Source of the DNA: Bacillota bacterium
GTDB taxonomy: Bacteria > Bacillota > Limnochordia > DTU087
DNA length: 54,309 nt
Reading direction: 5' to 3'
Assembly (NCBI GenBank): GCA_012518315.1
Contig: JAAYSL010000189.1
Coordinates: 1-54,309, forward strand
The notes under the pieces were generated by a model, which was given only the letters and a program-made list of their open reading frames with translations, had not been told where the DNA came from and ran no database searches. Positions 10,322 to 19,712 of this stretch are shown piece after piece (the stretch's first letter is position 1; each line of letters begins with the position of its first letter). A program made the translations under genes and the position numbers.

Positions 10322-10414
10322 TTAGCATATCTCGTGGTTCTTCTCTTTCGGTCTAGTGAATAAAGATATCGCGGATGGTCGCAGACAATAGAGAACCTTG
10401 CTGGGAAGGGATAG

Positions 10415-11449
10415 GTGGCAATGACTAGAGAGGGATTAGGGCGGCTGGGGTGGTTTTTGCGGTTACTGGCCATCAGCTGCCTTGTATTACTCTGGGTGGG
10501 TCATGGAGAGTGGGTGCTAACCCAAGCGGGGATGAATGTGGATATTCACATCGACATCTACCCGGCTAAAGTGGGGGATTTCGCCAATATCCCGGATATG
10601 GGAAGGCTGGAAGATGCCGGTTGTGAGTCAGACCGGATGCTATATCTTGCTGATCCACCCATGCAAGGTGAGGATGTGGCGGAACTGCAGCGGGGCCTTT
10701 GGCAGTTACGCATCTTCCCAGGACAGATCTCTCAGAAGTTTGATCGGGAGACGATGCAGGCGGTACTCGATTTCCAGCGCCAGCAAGGATTACGTGCTGA
10801 TGGGGTGGTAGGTCCCGAGACATGGCAGTCTTTGGCAGACAATTTCCCTGTGCCGGCAGTGGATACCTCCCAGCCGGTGCCTGAGGGCGAGCGGGAGATA
10901 GTCATTGATGTGGCTCGCCGCCAACTAATCGTCTACATTGATGGTGTTGAATACCAAAAATTCCCTGTAGCGGTGGGGCTTAGCAAAACACCTAGCCCTA
11001 TCGGGGAGTTTCGGATCGTCCATAAGAGCATGAACTGGGGGGGAGGGTTTGGTAGCCGTTGGCTTGGGTTAAACGTCCCCTGGGGTATCTACGGTATCCA
11101 TGGCACCAATAAACCATGGTCTATTGGTACCCAGGCTAGTGGTGGTTGTATTCGGATGTTTAACCGCCATGTGGAGCAGCTCTTTAGGATTATCCCCGAG
11201 GGAACTCTAGTGAGAATGGTGGGACGTTCCTCGGATCCAGTAACTAGACAGCTAAAGCCGGGTAGCTCTGGTCAAGATGTAATCACCCTACAACTGGCCT
11301 TAAGAGAAAATGGGTATGACGCAGGGATCGCTGATGGTCGATATGGAGAGCAAACGGCGGCAGCGATAAAGAGGCTGCAGGAGCGATATGGTCTAGTGCC
11401 AGATGGCCTTGGTTGGCCTGATGTCTATTTGCTCTTGGGGGTGAGATAG
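10415..11449 (+). CDS. L,D-transpeptidase (YkuD) with two peptidoglycan-binding modules
   Basis: This is a predicted exported wall enzyme that cross-links or modifies peptidoglycan stem peptides. An N-terminal hydrophobic segment (residues ~12-28) acts as signal or anchor. It is followed by a PG_binding_1 module (~83-138, with RADGVVGPETWQSL) and a YkuD domain (~153-270). A second peptidoglycan-binding module runs from ~278 to 343 (GYDAGIADGRYGEQTAAAI). The catalytic region reads HGTNKPWSIG then ASGGCIRM, with the nucleophilic cysteine present. The first ATG (10415) or ATG 10421 may be used. The next gene begins two bases after its stop. Confidence 0.9.
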   Translation: MAMTREGLGRLGWFLRLLAISCLVLLWVGHGEWVLTQAGMNVDIHIDIYPAKVGDFANIPDMGRLEDAGCESDRMLYLADPPMQGEDVAELQRGLWQLRIFPGQISQKFDRETMQAVLDFQRQQGLRADGVVGPETWQSLADNFPVPAVDTSQPVPEGEREIVIDVARRQLIVYIDGVEYQKFPVAVGLSKTPSPIGEFRIVHKSMNWGGGFGSRWLGLNVPWGIYGIHGTNKPWSIGTQASGGCIRMFNRHVEQLFRIIPEGTLVRMVGRSSDPVTRQLKPGSSGQDVITLQLALRENGYDAGIADGRYGEQTAAAIKRLQERYGLVPDGLGWPDVYLLLGVR

Positions 11450-11450
11450 G

Positions 11451-12884
11451 TTGCAACACCGAAGAATCCCAATTGCCTTAAGCATAGTGATCCTAGCGGT
11501 CCTGGGACTAGGTGGCTGGCAATGGTGGCAATGGCTGCACCCCCATATTGCCCTAGATCCCCAGGCAAAAATCAACATGGAGCGGACATATCTAATCGAT
11601 GTATGGGTAGAAATGGATGATAGTATAGTAGACCCTCCCAGTTTGGATGACCAATTTTGGTCTGATCTCGTGGCTGAATTCCAATCGATTTACCCCAATG
11701 TGCATATCTCCCTTGTGAAAGTGGCAAAGGCGGATCTGGACCAAAGGATGCAAGACGCCTTGGCTAAAGGGCGCCCACCCCATATTCTAGTGGCAAGTAG
11801 TAAGTGGTTTCGTCTTTGGTCAGATCTGCAGCTACCAATTGACCGATTCATGTCAGAGACTGAGCGACAGCAGGTGTTTCCCTTCGCCCTGGCTAGGGTG
11901 ATGGTAGGGGAGAATTTGATGGCATGGCCTTGCCAGATTCAGCCCAATTTGTGGGCCGGGAGTCGGCCCAGGCTAAAACAGTTAGCCGGTGAGGAGGCAT
12001 TGCTCCACGCTGTCTTGGGAGAGGGCGGGAACTGGTTCTTGGATGATTGGCAGAATCTAAGGGATAGACTAAAACCGCTGAGGGATTTACGCCAGTATCC
12101 CATTGCCCACCAACAAGGAGCCTCCGAGACTCTGCTGGATGTGTTGGTGGCCGCCAGCCAAGGGGTAGTGGGACAAAATGGTGAGCTTCTACTTAGAGCC
12201 GAGCTAGTTGGCAAAGTACTGAATGAGTGGCAGATGATGCAAAGTGAAAAATTTATGTTATTGACACAGGGCTCCTTGTTGACTGACTTTCTCTCCGGCA
12301 AGAGGGCCATGATTGGGCCTGTGGGGCTTTGGTTCTGGTCTTTGGGTGAAAAGGCCAAAAAGAGGGCCAATTGGGCTTTGAAGGTTCCCCAGGATCTAGT
12401 GCTTTTACCCGGTCCCGGGTGGAGTGGTAGTGGTGGATATATGTCTGGTAAGATGGTAGACATAGCTGTTTTCCGACACCGTCGATTCCAGGGTCAAGCC
12501 CATGCTCGCCTGTCTATGGAATTTGCCAAAGAGCTTAGCCAAAAGCTAGGGCTGGAGATGAGTAGGACTGGATTGGGTATACCTGCCGATCGGGGTGAAC
12601 TGGACACTTGGCAGTCCCTAGTAGGTTGGACTCCCCAGCAGAGGGCGAACCTGGAAGAAGTACTGGGGCTTTCGTCAGGCCTTCCCCCGTTGACCCCCAA
12701 GTGGCATGAAGCACGTCGTCAGTTGATATATCGGATCCTTAAGCAGGGCCTAGATGATTTTGTCAATGGGAAAGCAGGATTAGAGATAGCTGATCGATTA
12801 GAGACAGATATGCGACTTTTTCTAGAAGCCATTCGGACACCACCACCGAAGGGAAAACGGAGCCAAACGAGAATTAGTCCATAG
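11451..12884 (+). CDS. Extracellular solute-binding-like protein, membrane anchored
   Basis: This 477-residue protein starts at TTG 11451 just after the transpeptidase gene, behind GGGGGTGAG. A hydrophobic helix at residues ~7-23 precedes a body resembling ABC-transporter family 1 substrate-binding proteins (VAEFQSIYPNVHISLV, then KGRPPHILVAS). There is no lipobox cysteine, so it would stay anchored by the helix or be cleaved by signal peptidase I. No permease or ATPase gene lies nearby. It may be an orphan binding component, or a wall-associated sensor given its neighbours. The ligand is unknown. Confidence 0.7.
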   Translation: MQHRRIPIALSIVILAVLGLGGWQWWQWLHPHIALDPQAKINMERTYLIDVWVEMDDSIVDPPSLDDQFWSDLVAEFQSIYPNVHISLVKVAKADLDQRMQDALAKGRPPHILVASSKWFRLWSDLQLPIDRFMSETERQQVFPFALARVMVGENLMAWPCQIQPNLWAGSRPRLKQLAGEEALLHAVLGEGGNWFLDDWQNLRDRLKPLRDLRQYPIAHQQGASETLLDVLVAASQGVVGQNGELLLRAELVGKVLNEWQMMQSEKFMLLTQGSLLTDFLSGKRAMIGPVGLWFWSLGEKAKKRANWALKVPQDLVLLPGPGWSGSGGYMSGKMVDIAVFRHRRFQGQAHARLSMEFAKELSQKLGLEMSRTGLGIPADRGELDTWQSLVGWTPQQRANLEEVLGLSSGLPPLTPKWHEARRQLIYRILKQGLDDFVNGKAGLEIADRLETDMRLFLEAIRTPPPKGKRSQTRISP

Positions 12885-12920
12885 ATAGAAGGCTACCTTG
12901 AAATAGCAGGTGATTAACTT

Positions 12921-14300
12921 ATGACAAGGCTTTTTGGAACTGATGGTGTGCGAGGGGTGGCTAACCAAGAGCTGACACCAGAGCTGGCTTATGCCTTGGG
13001 GCGTTATGGTGCGTCTGTGCTCCTTAAGGAAGACACAGGGACACGCCCTCAAGTCTTGGTAGGCCGCGATACCCGCATTTCGGGGCAGATGTTAGAGGCG
13101 GCCTTGACAGCTGGCCTAACTTCAGTGGGGGCAGATGTCATTCAAGCAGGGATTCTACCCACCCCCGCTGTAGCATATCTGACCAGAGCGTGGCAGGTGG
13201 ATGCAGGTGTGATGATTTCAGCTTCCCATAACCCGGTAGCTGATAATGGTATCAAATTCTTCTCCCGAGATGGATTCAAGCTACTGGACAGCATCGAAGA
13301 TGAGATTCAGACTGTTATTGAGAGTAAGGCTCCTTCTGGGAAGCTATCACTCTTGCCAACTGATGGATTGCCTCGGCCCGTGGGGAAAGATGTAGGTAGA
13401 GTTCAGGTTCGCACTGATTGCCTAGATACTTATGTGGACTTTTTGAAAAGTACTGTAACTACCGATCTTTCAGGGATTCGGGTAGTGGTGGATTGTGGTC
13501 ACGGCGCAGCCCATAAAGTGACACCCCGCATCTTAAGAGAGCTAGGGGCAACTGTAATCAGCTTATATGACGAGCCCGATGGCACCAATATTAATGTTGG
13601 TTGTGGTTCCACACACCCCCAGGCCGCTCAGGCCGCGGTGAAGGAGCACAAGGCCGATATTGGGCTAGCCCATGATGGTGATGCTGATCGCGTCATCGCC
13701 ATCGATGAACAGGGAAACATTATCGATGGTGATTATATACTGGTGATCTGTGGCTTGCATCTGCTCAAGCAAGAGCGATTGCACCACAACCGTATGGCAG
13801 TCACTGTTTATAGCAACCTTGGAGTCAGGGCTGCCCTACAGGCCGCCGGTGGTGATGTTGTAGTTACGGCCAATGGTGATCGCTACGTGCTGGAAGCTAT
13901 GCAAAACCAAGGGCTCAATTTGGGTGGCGAGCAGTCTGGCCATATCATCTTTCTAGATCATAATACGACGGGGGATGGAGTGCTTACTGCCCTGCAGCTT
14001 CTCAGTGTCGTGAAAGAGCGGGGATTGTCTCTGTCTGTCTTGGCGAAGCAACTAGAGAAATATCCACAGGTCTTGCGTAATGTTCCGGTGACCGATAAGC
14101 GCGGCTGGGAGGAAAATCCAAGGATAAAAGAGGCAATTGCCAGTGCCACCGAGCTTTTAGGTGATCAAGGTCGCATCTTTGTGCGGGCTTCCGGTACAGA
14201 GCCTGTGATCCGAGTGATGGCAGAAGGGCCTTCACCTGATATAGTGGGTCAAGTGGTGAGCAAGGTTGCCAAGACCATCCAGGCAGAGCTAGGTGAATAA
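12921..14300 (+). CDS. glmM: Phosphoglucosamine mutase
   Basis: This enzyme interconverts glucosamine-6-P and glucosamine-1-P for UDP-GlcNAc and peptidoglycan synthesis. The start RLFGTDGVRGVAN is diagnostic of GlmM. The phosphoserine is S102 in ISASHNPVADNG, the Mg loop is DGDADRVIAID, and the phosphate-binding loop is RASGTEPVIRVM. At 459 residues it is full length. Its stop abuts acpS directly. Confidence 0.97.
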   Translation: MTRLFGTDGVRGVANQELTPELAYALGRYGASVLLKEDTGTRPQVLVGRDTRISGQMLEAALTAGLTSVGADVIQAGILPTPAVAYLTRAWQVDAGVMISASHNPVADNGIKFFSRDGFKLLDSIEDEIQTVIESKAPSGKLSLLPTDGLPRPVGKDVGRVQVRTDCLDTYVDFLKSTVTTDLSGIRVVVDCGHGAAHKVTPRILRELGATVISLYDEPDGTNINVGCGSTHPQAAQAAVKEHKADIGLAHDGDADRVIAIDEQGNIIDGDYILVICGLHLLKQERLHHNRMAVTVYSNLGVRAALQAAGGDVVVTANGDRYVLEAMQNQGLNLGGEQSGHIIFLDHNTTGDGVLTALQLLSVVKERGLSLSVLAKQLEKYPQVLRNVPVTDKRGWEENPRIKEAIASATELLGDQGRIFVRASGTEPVIRVMAEGPSPDIVGQVVSKVAKTIQAELGE

Positions 14301-14747
14301 ATGGGTAAGATGGAGGCAGATTGGTTGATCTATGGTACCGGTATCGATATTATCGAGATTGAGCGGGTGGCCCAGGTGTGGCAAAGACAGGGCCAGCGTT
14401 TCTTGGATCGGGTTTATAGTTCCTATGAGCAGGAGCGCTGCCTAAGAGGGGCTCCCCGGGCTCAGTGGGAAAGGCTAGCTGCTCGCTTCGCCGCCAAGGA
14501 AGCGGTGATGAAGGCCTTAGGTACTGGCTGGCGGCAGGGAGTTCGCTGGCGTGATATCGAAATCCGCCACAAACAGTCAGGCAAACCCTTTGTTCGCCTT
14601 CTAGGAACTACCCGAGAACTGGCGGAGGCTAGAGGAATCGGGGTGATCCATATCTCTCTTTCCCATAGTCGGCTCTATGCTGTAGCAAATGCTATAGCCT
14701 TATCCAAAAGAGAGGATGGTATTGGGGAGCGGGGTGAGAGCGAATGA
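14301..14747 (+). CDS. acpS: Holo-[acyl-carrier-protein] synthase
   Basis: AcpS transfers phosphopantetheine from CoA to acyl carrier protein. The metal-binding start GTGIDIIEIERV and the motif RFAAKEAVMKALGTGW are both present. At 148 residues it is slightly longer than usual, with a short charged C-terminal tail. ATG 14301 follows the glmM stop with AGGTGA upstream; ATG 14310 is the alternative. Its end overlaps the next gene by four bases. The acpS-alr neighbourhood is also seen in Bacillus. Confidence 0.94.
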   Translation: MGKMEADWLIYGTGIDIIEIERVAQVWQRQGQRFLDRVYSSYEQERCLRGAPRAQWERLAARFAAKEAVMKALGTGWRQGVRWRDIEIRHKQSGKPFVRLLGTTRELAEARGIGVIHISLSHSRLYAVANAIALSKREDGIGERGESE

Positions 14748-16327
14748 GACTTTTGACGGCGGCCCAGATGCGAGCAGTCGATACTCATGTGATAGAGAAT
14801 GTGGGTATCCCCGGAATGATCCTTATGGAGAATGCCGGACGACAGGTGGCAGAAGTTGCTGCCACTTTTTTGGAGGCAGGCAAAGGCCGGAAGGTATCGA
14901 TTCTGACGGGAAAAGGTAACAATGGAGGGGACGGGCTAGTAGCTGCCCGCTACTTGCATAATCTAGGATACAGAGTACGGGTTTTTCTCTTGGCTAGGTC
15001 CCGGGAGTTTACGGCGGATACATTAGCCAATTACCAGATCTGTGGACAGTTAGGGATCGATCTACAAGAAGTGGATGAAAAGTATCTCCCTAAGCTGCGT
15101 TTTTGTCTCTCCTTAACTGACCTCATCATCGATGCTTGTCTTGGTACTGGGATCAAGGGACCTCCTCAGGGCATAGTGGATCAGGTTATCAAACTGGTAA
15201 ATGATCTGGAAAAACCGGTACTTGCCGTAGATGTGCCTTCGGGGGTGGATGCTACTACCGGTGAGGTTTTGGGTAGCTGTATTCGGGCAGCAATGACCGT
15301 TACTCTGGCTGCCCCCAAAACAGGCCTCTTTGCCTACCCCGGGGCAGGGTATGTAGGCAAGCTCTATGTGGCAAATATCGGGATCCCTCCCTACGTTCTG
15401 GACATGGCAAGCCAAGGTGCTCTACTGGAGGCGCCCCTTGTGAAGAGGTTTCTACCAGAAAGGCCTCCCTCCGGTCACAAAGGAACCTTTGGTCATGTCC
15501 TAATTCTAGCTGGCTCAGTGGGGATGACCGGTGCCGCTACCCTTGCGGCCAAGTCCGCACTTCGTAGTGGGGCTGGTCTGGTTTCGCTGGGTATTCCCAC
15601 CAGCCTAAATGATATTCTGGAAGTAAAACTGACGGAAGCGATGACCATACCCCTGCCAGAGACACAGAACCGCAGTCTCAGTATCGAAGCTTTACCTATG
15701 ATCCAGGCAAGAGTCCGGCATATGGATGCATTGATTCTCGGCCCGGGACTCTCCCAGGATCCATCTACCGGGCAGCTTGTGGAGACTTTGCTTCAGGATG
15801 TATCATGTCCGGTGGTTCTAGATGCCGATGGGTTGAATCTCGTGGCTAGACTCGGTGTTCTGGAAAAAAGAACCAATGCGAGTTGCCCTTTGGTGATTAC
15901 CCCTCATCCCGGCGAGATGGCCCGTTTGTTAGGGTGTTCCATCCAGGAGGTAGAGGCTGACCGTGTGGCGGCAGCACAGAATGCCGCTGAGTTGTATAGG
16001 TGTACAGTAGTCCTTAAAGGAGCCGGAACTATTGTGGCTGCCCCCGAAGGCGATTTTTGGATCAATACCACCGGCAATGTCGGTATGGCCACCGGCGGTA
16101 CAGGTGATGTACTAAGCGGGATCATCGGTGCACTCTTGGCGGCAGGGGCGCCCCTTGAAAAGGCGGCGGGGATTGGGGTATATATCCACGGTCTTGCCGG
16201 TGACTTAGCCCTACAGGCAAGGGATGAGATCTCACTTATAGCTGGGGATCTGATTGAAGCACTGCCACAGGCTTGGCAGGCAATCAAACAGGAAGAAGTG
16301 AAGGAGAGTTGGAGTTACCTAGTGTAG
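14744..16327 (+). CDS. nnr: Bifunctional NAD(P)H-hydrate repair enzyme (epimerase plus dehydratase)
   Basis: This enzyme repairs hydrated NAD(P)H. The N-terminal YjeF domain (~1-215; ENAGRQVAE, GKGNNGGDGLVAARYL) epimerises the hydrates. The C-terminal ribokinase-like domain (~228-515; GHKGTFGHVLILAGS, ATGGTGDVLSGI with the catalytic Asp) performs ADP-dependent dehydration. At 527 residues it is the normal bacterial fusion. It begins inside the acpS stop (ATGA) with GGGGTGAG upstream. Co-location with acpS and alr is common in Bacillota. Confidence 0.95.
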   Translation: MRLLTAAQMRAVDTHVIENVGIPGMILMENAGRQVAEVAATFLEAGKGRKVSILTGKGNNGGDGLVAARYLHNLGYRVRVFLLARSREFTADTLANYQICGQLGIDLQEVDEKYLPKLRFCLSLTDLIIDACLGTGIKGPPQGIVDQVIKLVNDLEKPVLAVDVPSGVDATTGEVLGSCIRAAMTVTLAAPKTGLFAYPGAGYVGKLYVANIGIPPYVLDMASQGALLEAPLVKRFLPERPPSGHKGTFGHVLILAGSVGMTGAATLAAKSALRSGAGLVSLGIPTSLNDILEVKLTEAMTIPLPETQNRSLSIEALPMIQARVRHMDALILGPGLSQDPSTGQLVETLLQDVSCPVVLDADGLNLVARLGVLEKRTNASCPLVITPHPGEMARLLGCSIQEVEADRVAAAQNAAELYRCTVVLKGAGTIVAAPEGDFWINTTGNVGMATGGTGDVLSGIIGALLAAGAPLEKAAGIGVYIHGLAGDLALQARDEISLIAGDLIEALPQAWQAIKQEEVKESWSYLV

Positions 16328-17517
16328 AGTCAGCTGTGGCTGCGTTATCTAGTGGGCCACACCGCCCTGTTTGGGTGGAGGTGGATCTGGATGGGATTAG
16401 CCATAACGTTCAGGCCATTAAACAACAGTTATCCCCTGCCACGGCTCTCATGGTGGTAGTCAAAGCCAATGGGTATGGCCATGGTGCAGTACCAGTGGCT
16501 AAGGCTGCCCTCCATCATGGAGCCGAGTGGCTTGGGGTTGCCATAGTCGAAGAAGGGATTAACCTTAGGCAGGCAGGGATCACGGCACCAATTTTGATTC
16601 TAGGGGCCTCGCCTGAGTGGCAGGCCTCTTTGGTAATTGAGAATGACTTGCGGGCGACTGTGTGTACGTGGGAGTCAGCCAAGGCGCTATCGGACGCAGC
16701 TAAGCGGCGGGGGGTCACCGCCCATGTCCACGTCAAACTAGACACGGGCATGGGCCGCCTAGGGATCTTACCAGCCCAGGCTATCGAGTTCATAACTAGG
16801 CTTAAGGCATTGCCCAACCTGGAAGTTGAAGGGGTTTTCTCTCATTTTGCCACAGCCGATGATCCGGATGAAACGTATGCAAATAAGCAGTTTCATGTTT
16901 TCCAGAAAGTGCTACACAAGTTGGAGGCAGCTGGTATTTCTATTCCAATCAAGCATATGGCCAACACCGCCGCGGCCTTTGCCTTACCCAATACACAGCT
17001 TTCTCTGGTGAGAAGCGGGATCGCGGTCTATGGTTTGAAAGCCGTACCAAACGGGCCCCATAGTCTGCACTTAGTGCCGGCGCTAGAGCTAAAGGCGGCG
17101 GCTAGCTACGTGCATCGTGTACCGGCAGACACTGGGATTAGCTATGGGGTGGAGTACATTACAGCAAAGGATACCAATATAGTTACACTGCCGGTAGGGT
17201 ATGCTGATGGCTATTCCCGGCTACTTAGTGGTAAGGGCGAGGTATTACTCCAGGGAAAGCGCTATCCGATAGTCGGCAATATCTGTATGGATCAGTGTAT
17301 GGTGGACGTAAGTGATGCGCAGATCGCCATCGGAGAAGAGGCAGTCCTCTTAGGCAAACAAGGTGATGAGGAGATCAGCTCCGATGAGCTTGGGGCAAAG
17401 ATGGGCACCATTCATTACGAGATCATTTGTATGATCGGTGGCCGAGTTCCCCGGGTTTATATAGGTGAAGAAGCGAAGCGGCAGGGATTCTTGCCTGGGC
17501 AGATCCATCATATTTAG
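16309..17517 (+). CDS. alr: Alanine racemase
   Basis: This PLP enzyme makes D-alanine for peptidoglycan. The PLP lysine is in VVKANGYGHGAVPVAK, and the second catalytic tyrosine lies in the ISYG segment. The C-terminal domain with GNICMDQCMVDVSD is intact, giving about 402 residues. The start is uncertain: the track uses TTG 16273; TTG 16309 sits just after AAGGAG; GTG 16336 just follows the nnr stop. All overlap or touch nnr, so translational coupling is likely. Bacillus has a toxin-antitoxin pair after alr; none is present here. Confidence 0.93.
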   Translation: MELPSVESAVAALSSGPHRPVWVEVDLDGISHNVQAIKQQLSPATALMVVVKANGYGHGAVPVAKAALHHGAEWLGVAIVEEGINLRQAGITAPILILGASPEWQASLVIENDLRATVCTWESAKALSDAAKRRGVTAHVHVKLDTGMGRLGILPAQAIEFITRLKALPNLEVEGVFSHFATADDPDETYANKQFHVFQKVLHKLEAAGISIPIKHMANTAAAFALPNTQLSLVRSGIAVYGLKAVPNGPHSLHLVPALELKAAASYVHRVPADTGISYGVEYITAKDTNIVTLPVGYADGYSRLLSGKGEVLLQGKRYPIVGNICMDQCMVDVSDAQIAIGEEAVLLGKQGDEEISSDELGAKMGTIHYEIICMIGGRVPRVYIGEEAKRQGFLPGQIHHI

Positions 17518-17612
17518 ACATGGCTCCTTTTTGTTTTGGTAAGATGACCTATGTTTGTGGCTCATATTTCAAACAGAAGTCACATACTGTGGTGAACAGG
17601 GGAGGAGATGCC

Positions 17613-18563
17613 ATGCTAAATGAATGGTGGAGAGCGAAAAGGGCGCAGCCAGCAAACCAAATAGTCTTAACTTGGCGGGAGACTAGAGAGTTTGTCGTCT
17701 GGAGTTTGCTGATTGCGGTTTTCAGTATGATGCTTGTCCCATATGCAGCCACCGCGGCCGGTGGGAGCCACGTGCTTTTTAGCATGGAAGATCGGGCCGG
17801 AGACGATTATGGTCATGGTAGTCTGACCTATCCCTTGCATAAAGTATTTGAACCGGGATTGTTTGATCTAAGGCGGGTTCATATTTGGCATGATGATGAC
17901 AACTTGTACTTCGATGTCTCCTTTGGCCGGGTGACCAACCCCTGGAATGCTCCCGAAGGCTTTTTCCATCAGCTAATCGATATCTATATTGATGCAGAGC
18001 CTGGAGGACATACAACGCCGGTGGCTCCAGGACCCGGGGTGCAGTTTTCCCCTGATGCCGGTTGGGAATACCGCCTCCGAATCCAACCTTGGGGTCATTC
18101 CCAATGGCTAGATGGCCGCTTGATTCCAGGGAAGGTCTATCCCATCAAGGCCCTGGTGTTGCCGGATGGTAAGACCATTCGGGCAGAGGTTCCTCTAGCC
18201 ACGGCTGGATCGCCCCACAAGGGGTGGCGCTACTATGTACTGGTAGGAGGATTTGATACCTTTGGGCCTGATCATTACCGCTCAGTTAAGGAGACTGCAA
18301 CCCAGTGGTGTTTTGGTGGTGGCTTCTCAGGGGGGCCGCAGGTTATTGATCTTCTAGACGGGGGTGCAGGCAAGAGAAACCAGAAAGCACAACTAGCAAC
18401 CAAAGGTGCTGATGATGAACTGCCTGTGCTCTTGCCGGTGGGTCCCGGAATATCTTTGCCCTTTACTTGGGGCCACCTTTTGGCCAGCTTGGTTGTGCTG
18501 GGCGTTTTGGGTGGTATCTTTGTAGCTTTATCCCGCCAGGTGCCACCGGGTCAGGCCGGGTAA
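17613..18563 (+). CDS. Secreted/membrane protein with glucodextranase C-terminal-like domain
   Basis: The track start at 17520 has no ribosome site. GGGGAGGAG places the start at ATG 17613, giving 316 residues. A signal/anchor helix spans ~27-48 and a second hydrophobic segment lies near ~284-305. Between them, DRAGDDYGHGSLTYPLHKVF and NPWNAPEGFFHQLIDIYIDA match the glucodextranase C-terminal domain (Glucodextran_C), a beta-sandwich associated with binding alpha-glucans at the cell surface. No glycoside hydrolase domain is attached. Together with the downstream genes it suggests surface alpha-glucan handling. A binding rather than catalytic role is inferred. Confidence 0.75.
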   Translation: MLNEWWRAKRAQPANQIVLTWRETREFVVWSLLIAVFSMMLVPYAATAAGGSHVLFSMEDRAGDDYGHGSLTYPLHKVFEPGLFDLRRVHIWHDDDNLYFDVSFGRVTNPWNAPEGFFHQLIDIYIDAEPGGHTTPVAPGPGVQFSPDAGWEYRLRIQPWGHSQWLDGRLIPGKVYPIKALVLPDGKTIRAEVPLATAGSPHKGWRYYVLVGGFDTFGPDHYRSVKETATQWCFGGGFSGGPQVIDLLDGGAGKRNQKAQLATKGADDELPVLLPVGPGISLPFTWGHLLASLVVLGVLGGIFVALSRQVPPGQAG

Positions 18564-18606
18564 TTCCACACCACCTAGAAGAAGGGTCTAGAGGGGATTT
18601 GCGGCT

Positions 18607-18632
18607 AATCGGAAGTGTACTTACTTCCGGTT
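18607..18632 (+). repeat. Hairpin between the glucodextranase-like and kinase genes
   Basis: AATCGGAAGT and ACTTCCGGTT form a 10-bp stem (one G-T pair) with a GTACTT loop. There is no proper T-run. It may stabilise or attenuate the transcript entering the kinase gene. Confidence 0.4.
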
Positions 18633-18682
18633 TGGACGTTCTAATTTGTGGACTTTTGATCTGTGGACAGGGGGGGGATACC

Positions 18683-19705
18683 ATGGAGTTACCTAGTTCA
18701 GCGAAGGTAGACAAGCCCTCTTGTATGCGGCAAGTAGGGGGATTTTGTATAGCCGACTCCAGCTCAGTTTGGCAAGAGGTAGTAGATAGTCTCGCCATAA
18801 GTGTCTTGGCGGCAGAAGGAAGTAGCTGGCTTCGGCGAGCTAAGGCGGCTTTCCTTTCTGTGTTGCGTCATCCCCTGTGGCGAAGGCTGATCCCTAAGAA
18901 AGAGGGAGCGCCTATCGCCATGGGCAGCCAGATAGATGTGGCATTTCAGGGAAGATATGGCAAATGGATTGCTTTCGATCTCAAGCAGGATCTTGTCATT
19001 AGAAGAATCGCAACCAAAGAACTGTATGATCGGGAGGTTTGGATCCGAAGCCTACCTGTAGTAGAAACCCTAAGTCCGGATATCATGTCATGGGATGACG
19101 AGAGCTTTACATATTGTGAGCAATATGTGCGGGGACGTCCTGTCCAATTGCATGATCTCGATGAAGGGCTGACGGTATTGCGTAATCTGTGGCCAAGCTT
19201 AGGAGCAGTCTATGAAGTAAAGACTAGTAAAGCCCCACTCAAGTTACCTTCCCCTAGGGAGAATGAAACACTTTTTCGTGTTGTCTACCGAGCGGGCCTT
19301 GCAGAAGCCTTCGAGAAAGTGCAAGGACGGGAGGTGAAGCAAGGCCTTGTGCATGGAGACCTTAAGCACCCTAATGTGATCGTTAGGGGAGATGAGGTAT
19401 ATGTTATAGATTGGGGGGAGCAGTTTTTCCTGGCACCACCCCTTTTTGATCTATTGTATTACCTGTATTGGCATACCCGTAGCTTTGCACCAGAAATAGT
19501 GGTCAACAGAGCCTTGTGTAACCCTCAATGGATCGAGGACGGCCTACCAGGTAGTTTGGAGCCAGCAGCGGTGAAGGCTAGTCTTTGCGTGTTTGCCGCG
19601 GAGATGGTGTCCCGGACCAAAGAAGAAAGAAGGCAAGAGTATCATCTAAAAAAGCTAGTCAGTTTCCTTGAGGTAGTCGCCACGCAGCTGGAGGCCATAT
19701 CCTAG
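18683..19705 (+). CDS. APH-fold phosphotransferase (CotS/maltokinase-like), substrate unknown
   Basis: This is a 340-residue protein of the aminoglycoside phosphotransferase/kinase-like fold. The catalytic loop is HGDLKHPNVIV (H224, D226, N231) and the metal aspartate is in VIDWGEQF (D243). The N-terminal lobe (VIRRIATKELYDREVW) is weakly conserved. GGGGGGG ahead of ATG 18683 supports this start; the track start overlaps the previous gene. Relatives include spore-coat CotS/YutH proteins and maltokinase. The next gene is a GT4 glycosyltransferase, as in the Bacillus cotS-cotSA pair. Kinase chemistry is likely; the acceptor, probably a sugar, is unproven. Confidence 0.75.
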   Translation: MELPSSAKVDKPSCMRQVGGFCIADSSSVWQEVVDSLAISVLAAEGSSWLRRAKAAFLSVLRHPLWRRLIPKKEGAPIAMGSQIDVAFQGRYGKWIAFDLKQDLVIRRIATKELYDREVWIRSLPVVETLSPDIMSWDDESFTYCEQYVRGRPVQLHDLDEGLTVLRNLWPSLGAVYEVKTSKAPLKLPSPRENETLFRVVYRAGLAEAFEKVQGREVKQGLVHGDLKHPNVIVRGDEVYVIDWGEQFFLAPPLFDLLYYLYWHTRSFAPEIVVNRALCNPQWIEDGLPGSLEPAAVKASLCVFAAEMVSRTKEERRQEYHLKKLVSFLEVVATQLEAIS

Positions 19706-19712
19706 AGGCCAA

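Noticed and set aside
11939-12463. Minus-strand ORF of 174 codons
   Set aside because: Antisense to the solute-binding-like gene with biased low-complexity composition; treated as a shadow.
14744-17517. Toxin-antitoxin pair (ndoA-type) expected after alr
   Set aside because: The sequence after alr encodes a glucodextranase-like protein; no small MazF/MazE-like ORFs were seen.
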